From the NCBI GenBank assembly GCA_030248195.1, contig JASAND010021064.1, positions 52,248-116,247 of the forward strand: a stretch of 64,000 nt of DNA, read 5' to 3'. This document shows positions 37,500-49,574 of this stretch, piece after piece; positions within the stretch are counted from its first letter, which is position 1; every line of letters begins with the position of its first letter. The position numbers were made by a program, and so were the translations under genes. Origin of the DNA: Trissonchulus latispiculum (lineage: Eukaryota > Nematoda > Enoplea > Enoplida > Ironidae). Under the pieces are notes generated by a model. That model made no database searches and was not told the origin of the DNA. It was given only the letters and a program-made list of their open reading frames with translations.

Positions 37500-38344
37500 T
37501 TATTTCGCCATCATGGATCGTTTGCCAATATTTGGTCGGAGGACGTTGTAAAGTTTGGATCGCTTCTCGTAAGCCGGATCAGACAATGGCGATTGGTTGT
37601 CTGTAAAAGAGAAATTAACAAATTGTTTAACAGCAACAGGCGGTGCTCCGGTTAAGGATTTTGCCAGCTTAGAATTTTTGTGTTTCTTAGGGAAGCGGGG
37701 ATGCTGACACCGAATAATTGTCATAGTAAGTACCTGAGGTATGCTACGAGGCTACTCGCACGTAATGAACAGGTCACTGTCACAATTAGTTACAACATTG
37801 CAACCGATGTGAAAATTGACTGGTTTTACATTTGTGCAAAAGCTGTTGTGTTGTTTCCTAGTCCTATTTAATTTAATTTAATTTAATTTTAAATTAAACC
37901 GTTAAACAGCTTAAGCCATTTCAGCACAAATTAAGTCGTATAAATCTTCTGCACGATAAGTTGTTGGCGCATTTTGACACAGTGTCTTATCATTTCTGCT
38001 GAATTCTGTTACAGCATAGAAATGGTTCGCAGAAGTACTTTCTGGCCTTCTACCTGCAGCCTTCTGGCTAATGCGAAAGTAATTACATATGTCAACACTT
38101 AAAATGCATTTATAGTCGCGCGTGGATGCCTCAGATTGTAACATACCGCTCCAACTGTTTAAAATCAATTGTGACATATGCATGCTCGTGCCTGCAGACG
38201 CTTTACTTTTTAAACCAAAGCATTAAACCATTACTATGGTTTACTTCGCTTAATTGGTTCGCTGCTGACAAGAGGCAGGTCGGCAATTATGACTAATCCA
38301 ATCAGCACTAAAGTGCAGCCAATAAGTTTCAGTGAATTACTCAT
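37500..38344 (-). CDS. Neuropeptide precursor with amidated SKLYNVLRPNI, three exons
   Basis: Exons are 38344-38245, 38191-38147 and 37600-37500, giving 81 codons. Exon 1 encodes a signal peptide (LIGCTLVLIGLVIIADLPLVSS) followed by EPIKR, and ends in a phase-1 donor. A 53-bp intron ends CGTCTGCAG. Exon 2 encodes TSMHMSQLILNSWS and ends AGCG|GTATGT, phase 1. The acceptor TTTCTCTTTTACAG restores the frame. The last exon reads DNQSPLSDPAYEKR, then SKLYNVLRPNIGKR, then SMMAK-stop. The KR, GKR and terminal SMMAK layout is that of a neuropeptide prohormone; Gly before KR is the amide donor. Three phases agree and a poly(A) signal follows. I do not recognise the peptide as a member of a named family. 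If the second intron is kept, exon 2 stays open to 37911 and gives a 126-residue secreted protein with four cysteines. Confidence 0.65.
37911..38344 (-). CDS. Alternative product of the same gene: 126-aa secreted protein
   Basis: Same exon 1 and same first intron as the peptide precursor, but exon 2 is read through (38191-37911) to TAA. The extra part contains four Cys (YKCILSVDICNYF, TLCQNAP, YDLICAEM). It is either an alternative 3' end or chance openness of the intron; about 78 extra codons without a stop in AT-rich DNA is unusual but not decisive. No AATAAA was noted close behind this stop. Confidence 0.35.
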
Positions 38345-40001
38345 TTTCAGCTCCAATAATCTAAAATTAAATTCAACAATACTCGAAATGGGTGCTAAGA
38401 AATCAGAACGGATCAGAAATTTTATTTAACAAAAATTTGTACTTATTATTTTAGGCTGTAAAGCATAAATGCTGCTGTTAAAAGCCATCAACAAAGCTGC
38501 AAAACAAAACGAACTTCCAAGGACTCAAGTGATGCGTCTATCAAAAGATATTGGCAAACAAACCTAGCAAGATTCCGCGGATTCGATCAAGCTAGGATTT
38601 TCCTCAAAATGATTCCACGAAATTGAGCTGGCATTGTCAAAATCGCGCTGTCTTGTTTTGTCAAAACCAGATTCCAGTTTCGTGGATGGAATCCTTCTGA
38701 CTGGGATAAGGCACGTAAGCTTTTTGCTGAATTGGGCTTTGTTTTTTTGGGAATTAAGCTTCGATATGGCTTGAACTGGGTAAGACACGTAAGTTGTAAA
38801 CTTAATTGAACCAACGTTTTTGGATTTCAGCTTAAATGTTTCTTTGACTGGGCGGAACTTTATAATTATTTTACGCTGGAACAGCTGGAAACCTGCTGCC
38901 AAGAATTACCTTTAACCAAATTCCACGGTATTGAGCTGGATTGGTAGGAATGTAGCTGGCTTGTTTTTGCCTCAAAAAGATTCCGTGAATAAAGCAAGTA
39001 TAATTTTGATCCGCCTCATCCACGAGGTTTGTGTACTCAATATCTTTTGATAAGTGCATAAGTTCTCCTTCGAACTTATTGTTAAGGGTAGTCCAATAAA
39101 ATATATGCGTTACTGTTTCAAGGCGTGCCGGTGCTCATCCCTGGATTCTCAGCCGTAGAGCCAGGAGTGTCACCTCAAATAATGACTGCATCCGTGGAAG
39201 GGGGGACTGAATGTCGTTCAAAGCATTTACGTCCTACACTCACTCTTATTACTGTACCTTCCCCACAATAGTGGTGATCAGTTGTCGACGAACAGCGGAT
39301 GGTTTTTAAAACGGGTCTGATTCTGGGGGTCTACCCCTGAAATAATCCAAGATTTTGAGCTGGTTATCACCAAAATCAGCAAAGATTGAAAATTTTTTTA
39401 CTGTTTTGGCCATGAATTGGTAGCGAACCTACTATTTTTTATCGACTTTTGAAAAATTATATAAAAAACCGAAAGATTTACTGAAAAAGGGTTAATCTTT
39501 TTTGAACCACCGAGGGGTCTAATTTTTTCCCTCTCACTGAGAGAGGTCTAGTACTCTTTTTGGCCTGTCTAGTGGATCTGCACAGTAAATCTGAGATCTT
39601 TCAAATGAATTTAGTTATAAGTATGCAGATTTTTTAATTGACAAAAATTAGCTTCCCTGGAAGTTGAAAACTATTTTGATTTCGAAATTGGAAATTTGGA
39701 AAAGTTTTGAAATATGCACCACAAAATTTGACTTGGCCGTGTAGACACGGGTCCAAGCCAGTAATGAAACTCCAATAACCTGCCGGTAGTCCGAGTTCCA
39801 TTTCAAGGTCCATTGGCGCAACTTAGTTTTCTATAGCTAAAATAATTTTTCAACCATTTAAGACATTAAGACAAAATTTGGAAGCTTAAGTGCTGCTAGT
39901 TTGGCAAGTGATTGCGAATCTATGTGATTGAGACTATCAAAAGCTTTAGTTCCAATTTGAAGAATGAAAATCAAACGTGGACACCCAAAGTCAGACCAAC
40001 C
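38345..40001. other. Intergenic with SINE-like block
   Basis: No gene supported. At 39130-39220 a GC-richer block (GTGCTCATCCCTGG, AGGAGTGTCACC, TGACTGCATCCGTGGA) is similar in order and spacing to 43240-43330, consistent with an old dispersed SINE. Confidence 0.4.
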
Positions 40002-40403
40002 TTAATCACGCAACCGGTTTCGATGCTCCACCGGGGGCGTCTTCTTCAGGCGATTCTTCACACGCTGCTGTCGTTCCTGGGGGGTCAGATAACGGGGGAT
40101 CCAATTTCGGGAGAGAAGGAAAATTTCAAAGTTCTCTAGGGTTGGGGCTTCAGAGGCCAGACGGGCAAGAACCGTGGGGACAGGAGGACCGAAATTGCCG
40201 GGAGGGTCAGTGGGAGGCTGGGAGGCAAGGACTGGGGGGACCGGAGGACCGGAACTACCGGAAGGGTCGGAACCACTGTTATTGATGTTGTTGTCGTCGG
40301 CAGAGTCCAAAAGCTTTAGTTCCGGTGAACGGGAGAATTTGAAGCTGAGTAGCACAATAAATGTCGTGACCGTTGTCTTTCTTGTCAAAAGAGAAAAAAT
40401 CAT
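40002..40403 (-). CDS. Hypothetical Ser/Pro-rich protein, possibly secreted
   Basis: A 133-codon frame, clearly more GC-rich than its surroundings. The N-terminus (VTTFIVLLSF core) could be a short signal sequence. It is followed by an acidic/Asn segment, a Pro/Ser/Gly-rich stretch with an internal duplication (GPPVPPVLASQPPTDPPGNF then GPPVPTVLARLAS), and a basic tail RNWIPRYLTPQERQQRVKNR. I do not recognise the family. It could be a captured exon or part of an element. CAAAAGCTTTAGTTCC-type repeats at 39938 and 40310 are a weak hint of local duplication. Confidence 0.4.
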   Translation of the reverse strand: MIFSLLTRKTTVTTFIVLLSFKFSRSPELKLLDSADDNNINNSGSDPSGSSGPPVPPVLASQPPTDPPGNFGPPVPTVLARLASEAPTLENFEIFLLSRNWIPRYLTPQERQQRVKNRLKKTPPVEHRNRLRD

Positions 40404-43189
40404 TCATATAATCATCTGAAATCTGTGCCAAACAGGGTATATCTACTCAGCATACTAACATTGATTTCACGAAAGCGGCAAAATTGGCCAACATTTTTGG
40501 AATTTAGAACTTCAGTCTTCTCAGACAGGTCACGTCAGCGCAACTTTCCGGTCAGTTTACTGTAATACTGGTCCACTTTAACTTGTTTAGGGCTGTAGAA
40601 GAATTTCTAAATTTGCGATTTTTTTTCTATTTTCCGATTTTATTTCACAAAAGATTTTCTTGTTTCTGACAAAAAATTATGACCATAGACTTTCAGTTTA
40701 CAAAAGAGACGTACTGAAGAAAGCAAGATATACATGATCTTTAGCACTTACCAAAAATCGTCTACCGTTGCTTAAGAATTGATAGCGTCTGGTCACGAAA
40801 TGTTCAATAAATACCCATCGATTTCATTAACGTTTGCTTAATGGAATTTTTAAACTTTAACATGTATTTGCTAATTTGCATTGTTAATTCAATATCGGCA
40901 CTCCATTTGGCACAACTCTCTTGTTTGAAGTTCACTTGTTTGAAGCTTTTTGTGCCACTAAAAGTCTGAAAGATAGCACGCCGCAAGCGCGCTTAAGCAA
41001 ATGAAAGTGCTTAGTTGCGTATTGCCATTTTATGTTCAGTGATGCACATCCGAACACTTGAAAAGCAGAACTTCAGAAATGCTGTCTATACTTTATGCAA
41101 ATAATAATGTTAATATTTAACTTGTGGAGAATTTCCTTCCAATTCTGCATTGCTTATGATAATTACCGTTAAGCTAATTAGAATTGTAAGTTCACCACAA
41201 GAGACAATCCAATGTATTTTGTGTTATTCACTTGTATCTGAGCAAGCAATGTCGTAAGTATGTAGTGATAGGAGTATGACTCTAAACCTACTCGCTGTTG
41301 TCAAACCAAAAAACCGCGATTTTTTGCATCTATGAAAAGAGTTTGATAACACCACGTAGACAGAAGTCACAGGAGCACGGCAACCCAGTTCCCTATGTGG
41401 TCACTGGTCCCGCACATTTTGCTGACAATGACTTGAGCCACCCACGTCGGATATTGGCTACTTGGATGAGACTTTGGGCGCCCAGTCCAGACTGCTTTGG
41501 CTGATGACGATGGACAATGGCTAGCCGAAAAGGACTTTGTCCGACCGAATCAGACTGTGTCAGCCCGAATTGGACTTTTATAGGCGGGTGGCAGCAAAAG
41601 GGTCTAGGCCAGCGATGAAAGCTGTCTAGCAATGTACAATTACGTGACAAGTAGCAATGTAGGTCTAGCAATGTACAATTACTTTCGAGCTACGGGAAAG
41701 GAGTCTAAGCCTGCACGATTAAAACAATGATGCACGGTGTAAACTAAGCGTGTTATTGAAACCCGTACGAGTCAGCATCAGACATGTATATGCAAGAGGA
41801 GAAGTTCTGGGGAGTGAACCACCGGCCGAAGGCCGCCGGGTAACTAAATTTTTCGCCGCCCGAAAAACCAGAAAAATTCGGATTCTGGGTGGGGGGGTCC
41901 AGAACTGGTGGAGTGAACCCCCCAAGCACACGTATGGTCAGCATCCATAGTGAGGGCGACGTGAGGGGAGGTCAGTTAGTGGGGGGAGGAGCTTTAGGTG
42001 ACAGTGAGAAGAGCGTGCTTTTTTCTCTGATAACAGAGTGTGGCATAGTGTCATACTCTTATCACTATGCACCCTTGATGACATGAAGTCTACCTGAGTC
42101 AAAATTAGTTTCATTGCTCAAGACTTATGGTTTAGAGGAGTTAAATTGGTTTGCTTATGCTAGCTCATGTTAATTGAAAAAAACAGTTCGGTGTACTACT
42201 CCATCATTAGTTTGACATCCACCATCGCTGGGAGAATTTAGTTGCACCATCTGCCGTAATGTTTTTCGTATTAACTACAACAACAACTCATAAGAGTGCA
42301 TCATATTTGAGTTCTTTTTGGGATATCGATTTTCATTTTATAAATTTTTATTTCGACAACAAAGTACTGTGTTTATGTACAAACAAAAATACGCGAATCA
42401 CGTTACTTAAAAACGTAGGTTACGGCGAAAATCTGTTTTCTTGTGGAAAAGGCTTCAGTGATAGTCGACTTCTGGTTCTGAGCAAGGAAGCATTCAGTGA
42501 TTTCGTGTATCGGTTGAGCCTGGAAAGTTAAACAACAGCAGTTGTTATCATGATACACTTATTTTAAGTTCCCTAGCAAATCTAACTAGAACATTGTGAC
42601 AAAGGAAGACATTAACCTCACAAAAATAATGCTACGCAAACATGTTTAACGAAAGTCGTGATGCAAGAGACAAAAGCTTCGAATTGAGCAATACGAAATC
42701 AATCGAATTACCCCCCATTTTGACCAAACAAAGACGCCTGGGAGCTGTCTTCCGGTATCCAGACACACCGTTAAGTTCTGTAGCATTTCTTTTGCTACTG
42801 CCTCACAGAGCTGAGACATAATGATCCCACTAACTGTAGGTATATAAATTAGTTGGAGCTCTACCTCCAAAGATCTTAGGTACATGCATTTTACAGTCAG
42901 CAGCAAATTTAGGTTCGACTTTAATACTGCGTCGACTACATAAATGATTGTCCATTAGGATTTATAGTAATCCTAAGGCTAATATTAAATGGTTTTTATT
43001 AGTTTAAGCTATGCCACGCCTTTACCATGCTTTGAGTTGACTGTTTCTCCACTGGGCTGCTGCTTCCGTTAAAAAGAGGCGTTTGACATCCTTTGACCTG
43101 ATTAAATCCACTGACATAAAAATTCCAACCATATAAAGTAATGCCTTCATAATATATTAGAAGAACTCTAACAATAAATTGTAACCTAC
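40404..43189. other. Intergenic, one G-rich block
   Basis: The GC-rich block at 41725-42070 ends in GTGTCATACTCTTATCACTATGCAC. This resembles the ends of the AGTACATAAT family, so it may be a diverged relative, though its left end is not convincing. No other gene or element supported. Confidence 0.35.
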
Positions 43190-43229
43190 ATGACGTTCAC
43201 AAAGTTTTATATGGTGAAACGCTGTTGCT

Positions 43230-43560
43230 CTCAAGTACTTGCTTCTCTAAGTGCTCATTTCCGGCTGCACACCAGTGAGACAGGTGTGTCGCCCGAAATT
43301 CTGACTGCAACTGTGGAGGAGGGGCCGGCTCCTCATGGCAGATTCTTTAAAGTCTCTTGTTGCTTTCCTACATTCATGGTACCCATTTACCGATCAATTA
43401 GGGATGGATAGCTGGGTTGGTTAAAGCAGTTTCATCACGGTAAACCGACATGCGTTTAGACCGCATTGAGGAATTTTTATGCGAGCAGACGTCCGAACCT
43501 GCCACTCTGCTATCCCCGCACTTATCGATCGACAACCCAGGGTTCCCTTACAGAAGGATA
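43230..43560. repeat. Old SINE-like sequence
   Basis: GTACCCATTTACC, GGATAGCTGGGTTGGTTAAAG and GTCCGAACCTGCCACT resemble the body and Pol III boxes of tRNA-derived SINEs that are widespread in animals. The 5' part is shared with 39130-39220. Frames across it on both strands are probably chance. Confidence 0.4.
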
Positions 43561-45404
43561 CGGCAAAGATGCACGTAAGCTTATGCAAGCACGGGTTCTT
43601 CATAGCTTCAGCCAGCGAGTAAAATACTTCAGTTTCACCCCTAATCTGTTCGGTTGCACCGGAACAAACATGGATTGCTTCAGGGCAGAAATAGACTCGA
43701 AGCTAAACCAGATAAAAATCGGGCTAATGCAACAGGATTAGAAGGTAACGTGCACTTACATGATTGAGTATGCTTTCCAAACAGGATAGCATAGTTGCAA
43801 ACTCAGCATAATTCTAAAATTAGGCGTGCTTAAGTTTATCCTTAGGTTTGCCTAAGGATGGTTGCATCTGCTTCATGTAAATACTAAGTCGATTAAATAT
43901 GCAGTCGCTTATAAGCATTTCCTTAACATAGAACGGAATCAGCTTTCGAACCAAACATGCCCACGCTACTTACATAGTCTTAAACTTTAGGACAATATGC
44001 TTTTACAACTTTGTACAAACTGACTACGGATGGTGACGAAATATGCAAACTAGATATTCTATTTTAAGTGCTATTTTAAATTTCAATGAGCCAATACTTA
44101 AGAAACTGAATCACGGCCACATACGGTCGCTTTTCCGCCAAATTAAAATGAAAATTAGAGGTTTTACCGGAAGGGATCGGTATTTCTATCACTGTATACG
44201 CCTTGCTTTATTTAATGTCTAGTAAGTTGAAATTATTTTGGCAAAAGAATTAGCGCTTTTAAACTGAATTTAGGAGAACTAAAATTTACACACCCCTTTC
44301 TGAATGATTGGCCTTTAAAGCTGAAGTTTCTTAAATTTACAGGTCGGAACGAGATAGGACTGAGCTCATTGCTGGTTGTTGTTGGTAGTTTGCTGAAATA
44401 ATCAGTGAAATGCGAAAGATAGTTGTAGGCGCTGGCGTACACGAACACGAAGCTGAGCTTCAGGTCAGAAATGTTTCTCACAAAATTGCAGGTTCTCAAG
44501 AGCCAACAATTTGCTTGTTTACCAGATTCTGAGACGCGGTAAAGGAAGAAATCAACCGTTGCTGCCTCTGCTAATTGGTAAACAATTGTGAGATAACTGG
44601 CACTTCGTGGCACAGAACCTGGCACATCAAATAGTTAGGTCTCCGTAAATTACTTCATGCACAAATAGAAGGTAAATAACTAAGCAGGGCTGAGGTAACT
44701 GAAACATCGAAATGGTTAGTGAATATTTATGGTAAACGTTCCAAGACTGAAATCTCTTACACATTAGTAAAAACAAATCCAATGTTCAAGTTACATGTCG
44801 TAGTGCCTACTGAGCCGATGTGCCAATATCATTGCTATAATGTCTCATTTATTTATTCATTTATACTTTTGTTCTTGCCCTATAAAACAACTCCGAGTTA
44901 CGCAAAAGTAGGTCCGTAATAAGTATCCGCCAAGCTGCATAGTTTCGACACGACAATTTTATACCTTTTGTGCATTTACCATTGGCGAAAATGTTGTTGA
45001 TGGAATGTTGGAAATAAATAACTGGTCATACAGTTTTCCGAGTTGTTTGTCTAGGCTGTGGTAGCTTTAGGTGTTTTGAAGAACATCTGAAACGCATGAC
45101 TAGAAGTTACTAATATGAAGGATTTTTAGTTGTGCACTTGATAGGGTCCTCCACGTTTGGCGCAGAAAGAACCCTGTGGTCACCCCAAAAACCGGACATA
45201 CAAAAAACCGAATATTGGACATAAAATTACGTTAAGTTAAACACTCTGTGTTGGCCCCCAATTTGAAAACGTATCGATGGGCACAGGCCATTATTGCTGA
45301 CTACATTGCTTTTATTGGCATACAAACCATACAAGAAGATCACTACTTAAAAAAATCGTCAATTGAAAACACATCTAAAATACATGTCCGGTTTCTTAAT
45401 AGTC
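43561..45404. other. Mostly non-coding; one candidate exon
   Basis: A minus frame, 44625-44233 (130 codons), contains FFLYRVSESGKQANCWLLRTC. That loosely recalls the C-terminal half of PAN/apple modules, but the usual upstream cysteines are absent and no splice partners were assigned. Nothing else was recognised. Confidence 0.25.
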
Positions 45405-46393
45405 TTAAGGTGGTGATTCCCTTTGGTCACATAAAGTTTGCACCATTATTACTCATTCATTACTTGGAGTTAAGAAGCCATTTTTATATCAAAATGTAGC
45501 TTGACATTTTCTCTTTTTAATGCATACTATGAAACTAATGTTGTCTTTTTAAAATATTTTTGACACATTTTAGAAGAAGTATAATTTTCCAGAATTTTTA
45601 CAGACTCAAGTAAATTTTTTCGCGAGACATCGGTTATATCATTCGATACCTCCATCAAATAGCTGGGGACGATTTTTTATTTATTGTGAAGTCGCTCTTC
45701 GTTATAGAGAAATAAGCTGAAATATGTGCGTAACCTGTATTTTGCCTACTTTTTCCAAATTTGTCAAGCGACTACTTTAGCTAGAAAGCAGCAATCGGGG
45801 CAACTAAAAAAAAGTCCCTGGGTATATTCGTGTAGAACACATTTGTTCAGTAGCAGCCCTCCAACTTGCATGATGAATGCTCCACAATCTTTGGAAACAA
45901 ATTGGTCGTGTTTTTGCGAAAACTAATTTTTTAAGATTGCAGCCTACAGGATCGCCGTTGGAAGACGATCATGTGTCGGATAATTTGTCCCTGTGAGACC
46001 TTCAGATCGACGGCCTTAGTTTGATTGTACGGCTTGCGTAGTTCAAGAAATGTTCGATTATTTGATTTCTGCAAAAATGACAAGTTTTTGACGCCAAAAC
46101 AAGAAAATCGGCTATATCTCACGATAGAGAAAAGCTAGAAACTTGCTTTAAAAAGCAAAAATGTGAAGCTCAATGAGATCTTTCGAATGAATATAGTCAT
46201 AACTGTATAGCAGCTGCCAAACGTTCAGAAATGGGGAAAAACCACTCTGATCGGAAATCTCGAATTTTTGAATCGGGATTGCGCGGAGGGTGTTAGAACG
46301 CTAAAAGAACTTATTTCGGAAAGTTTCATCAAATTTCATCTTGATTTGCGCCGCCAAACAACAATATGTGCCCAAAAGGAATCACCACCTTAA
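45405..46393. mobile_element. TTAA-flanked element, GGTGGTGATTCC family, copy 2
   Basis: TTAA (45405-45408) then GGTGGTGATTCC; right end GGAATCACCACC then TTAA (46390-46393). The 981-bp body is homologous, in reverse orientation, to 27742-29100 (for example TTCGGAAAGTTTCATCAAATTT and CGCGGAGGGTGTTAGAACGC). No conserved frame. Confidence 0.9.
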
Positions 46394-46444
46394 ACTATAA
46401 ATGACCTTTCAACCGGACTGAAGTCAAAGGGACAAACACTGTAC

Positions 46445-46653
46445 CTTATTGCATTGATTTGCAAACTGCGTATATCCAAAAATTCGGACTCCTGACAAAT
46501 GATCGGAATCACTATCTTTCCGCACCGAAAAACGCGACTGCAGCTTTCTTCTGAATTGAAAACAGCGGAATCACAACGGAATAATCCCATCACAGTTATG
46601 TAACGGTTTCCTGGGCAACGTTCCAAAAAGCGAGACAGACAGCAAAATTCCAT
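46445..46653 (-). CDS. Candidate cysteine-rich exon, SUEL-lectin-like
   Basis: An open frame of 69 codons plus 2 nt ends in a good donor, ATAAG|GTACAG (phase 2). It reads CPGNRYITVMGLFRCDSAVF, then ESCSRVFRCG and ICQESEFLDI. The spacing C-P-G-N-x-x-I-x-V, with later Cys pairs, loosely follows galactose/rhamnose-binding (SUEL) lectin domains, which begin with a similar strand. The TTAA element starts 51 bp inside the putative intron. No downstream exon could be fixed, so this may be a fragment or chance. Confidence 0.3.
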
Positions 46654-46699
46654 AACGAGTGGCAGCTTTCTTAATGCGAAATAGCTATGAGTTTAGACA

Positions 46700-49574
46700 A
46701 GCTGCTGAATTCCAAACGCACGGGCAGCATTCCATAGTCTTGCTACACTAAAACACACATTAAGATTGGCACTGATTGGCATGATTGGTCACACCCATTG
46801 GTTCTCTCCTGTTGCGGACTATGGCCTTGCCTTAGTGACTGCAGGGCAGGCGTTTTTCATTAGTTTTCTAAGATTAATGCCTTGCAACCTTCGTGGAACC
46901 GCCTGCTGGCCAGCGTGTACCTACGCGTTTCTAGTTAGAGACTAAATTGTGGCAAAGTCATAAAGTCATTAATACCTTGTTAAGCTGAGTTTTTCTGAAC
47001 TGAGCGGCTGCTAAATATTGTCTAAATAAATAAATATGTATTAATATGTATGTAAATATGTATATGAGAGGATCAGATCCATTGACATGAAAAGCCCAAC
47101 CATATAGACTAATGCCTTCATTATTGATGAATCTAGAAGCCGCAAAATCAAAACATAAGTAGTTTCTCTGAAACTTACGAAATAATGAGAAACTATGCAA
47201 TGTGGGTGCAAAATTAATAGCCGCCAGCTTGATTGACTCCTTGGTTATTTAATTATGTTTGTATTTGTCAAGCAAGACGATTGATTTGTGTCGTTTTCTT
47301 CTTGTAGAGGAGCATCTGCGTGTAGGATTTAAACCGCTGCAGTAATTCTTAAAACTGCATCAGTATTACATTGTATGTGCGTGTATATTGAATATTGAGC
47401 TATTTTGAATTTTCTGCTTGCAGTAATTTTTTAAGACGTTATGTTGTTTGTGATTTCTGTTATATGCGCGGTTGACTCATAATTTTGAATTTGTCTCTTT
47501 ATTCGGTTGTCGCTTTTTAACCAAAAAGGGCATTCCTGTAGTTTGGGTATGGCCGTTATTCATCTTGTGTTTCTACGTGTTTTTACACCCCTAGATCTCG
47601 AGGTTAGCTAAACCGATCGTTCTGAAATTTTGCAGGTATAGTGTGACCTATTGTGCTGCGGAAGCGCAGGCACTCCGATACTTTTCGGATTCCGGGAATG
47701 TCGAATCCCGGAATTTTCAGACTTGGCAAGAGAGGACGAAAGAAAACATAGTTTTTGTCTCTTTTGCTTTAATGTTTTCATAGATTAAAAGCTGTTTCGA
47801 AACTGAAATTGAAATGTCCGAAAAATTTACGAATTTGACGTATATATACTCGAAACACAAAAGTTCCGGACTTTGAAAAACCCTTTCAAAGAGTAGTCGA
47901 TACGTTATTTAAATGAAACCTTGTTGAGCTGAGCAACAGCGCTTGTTATGGCATTCTCCGAAAAAGTCACGGTCAGAAAACTAAAAGTCCGGCAATTCTT
48001 ATCTGCTATTTTGCTTAAAAATTCGTAACTGCACTCCTCTGGTTTCAAAGCTGAAATCGAAATTCCCGGAAAATCTAAGCATTTTGAGATGTTTTAAACG
48101 GAACCTTTCTGATTGAGGATATTGTAGCCAAATAAATGTTAGTTAGTTATTTAAGTTGTGCAGCTGAACAAATTTACTTGTTGTGGTATGAAATGTGACT
48201 ACAACATGGTCAAATTACCCATTCCAGATGTTTATAGACAATTTGTCCAGACTAAAATTAAGTCCCAAGCGTTTGTTTACCTCTTTAAATCTTTAAATCT
48301 CTTTAAATCTTTAGAGTTATATTTGAACAACAAATGCATTTTCGTTTTGAATACTTCAAACATGGTTACTTGCAGCAATAGTAATTAGGACTGAGCCTTG
48401 TAAGCAAGACTAATCAAGTTTTGTTATAATCGCTGTTTTATTAACTGACAGCAGCAAAACCAGTCAAAAACTTTATGTCAGTTGGTTCATCTGATTGCTG
48501 GCTCTTGAGCTACAGTTTTTCTTGGCTTCTCAGTTAGTACTAGCAATCTAGTACTTCTGCAAATTAAGTTTGTGCAGATTGAACGGGTCAATCAAGTACA
48601 AATCAATGTTCTTGACAGCATGTAGTCAATCGAAATAAGTATGTAAAGTGTTCACCCGGAGCTAAGCCTGAAAACATTATCCGGTGTTTTAGAAACGGGT
48701 GAGCGGTTGAACTGATATGTTCATGGCTTTTCAGATATCACTTGACTACACAAATGTGAGAATGGTGACGTATGACTTTAACTGAATATTTCAGCAATAT
48801 ATTGTACACCATAGCACAATTTTACTTGTATGTCAGGACAGGTTCATTTTAGTTTATTCATCCAGAAACGTTGTTTCGGGCAGTCTTGTAAACATTGCAA
48901 TTCCTATACAGATATATAATTTGTTTATTGGAGTATCAATAAAAATTTCAAACATTAACTAGTATTAATTTGCTAAACGTATTATGAGGCCTAAATGTTC
49001 AATTTTTTATTCGTGCAATATTCATGACTTAATGTTAGTACTATTAGTAATAGTTAATAGTAATATAGTTACATAATAATTTGAAATATCCATTAATATT
49101 TGTTATTAAGATTCATTCTAATTTCTATTAAGGCTTTGTGTTCCATGTTATTAGTTCAGGTCGCATATATTAACTAACATCCGTAAAATTGATAGCTGGT
49201 GCATCGTTAGTGCAGATGAGGACACACAGTTCGCTTCGATAAAATTTCGCACGCAAAACAAAACTTTAGCAAAATATAATGATCTCAGAAACCAAACGAC
49301 AAACCTTATGAAGGAAAGACGCTAGCAATAACGATCAAACTGCCGTTCTAAACTAAGCCCGATGACTTCAATATAGTCACACTAAAGCATACCAGTAACG
49401 TCATGGTTAAGTCCAGATTTCGTTCAAAAATCGTTCAGAAAGTGCTGTATTCCAATTAGTTGAAGAATTAGGCTATTAGGACTACTGATAGACTGTAATT
49501 TTAAATTTCTAACGTGTATTGGTGTGTTTTTATAATGTGAAGATGTAGAACTAAACGTACAAAACTATTTGATT
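46700..49574. other. Intergenic upstream of the lectin-mucin gene
   Basis: No gene supported. 47660-48080 carries several CCGGAA/TTCCGG motifs (TTCCGGGAATGTCGAATCCC and similar), like those at 18.7-19.5 kb. The remainder is AT-rich. Confidence 0.35.

Noticed and set aside
41725..42070. Third member of the AGTACATAAT family
   Set aside because: Only the right end resembles the family; no matching left terminus or duplication was found.
42646..42906. Exon reading MSQLCEAVAKEMLQNLTVCL on the minus strand
   Set aside because: Weak splice-like signals on both sides but no homology and no partner exons; left out of the annotation.
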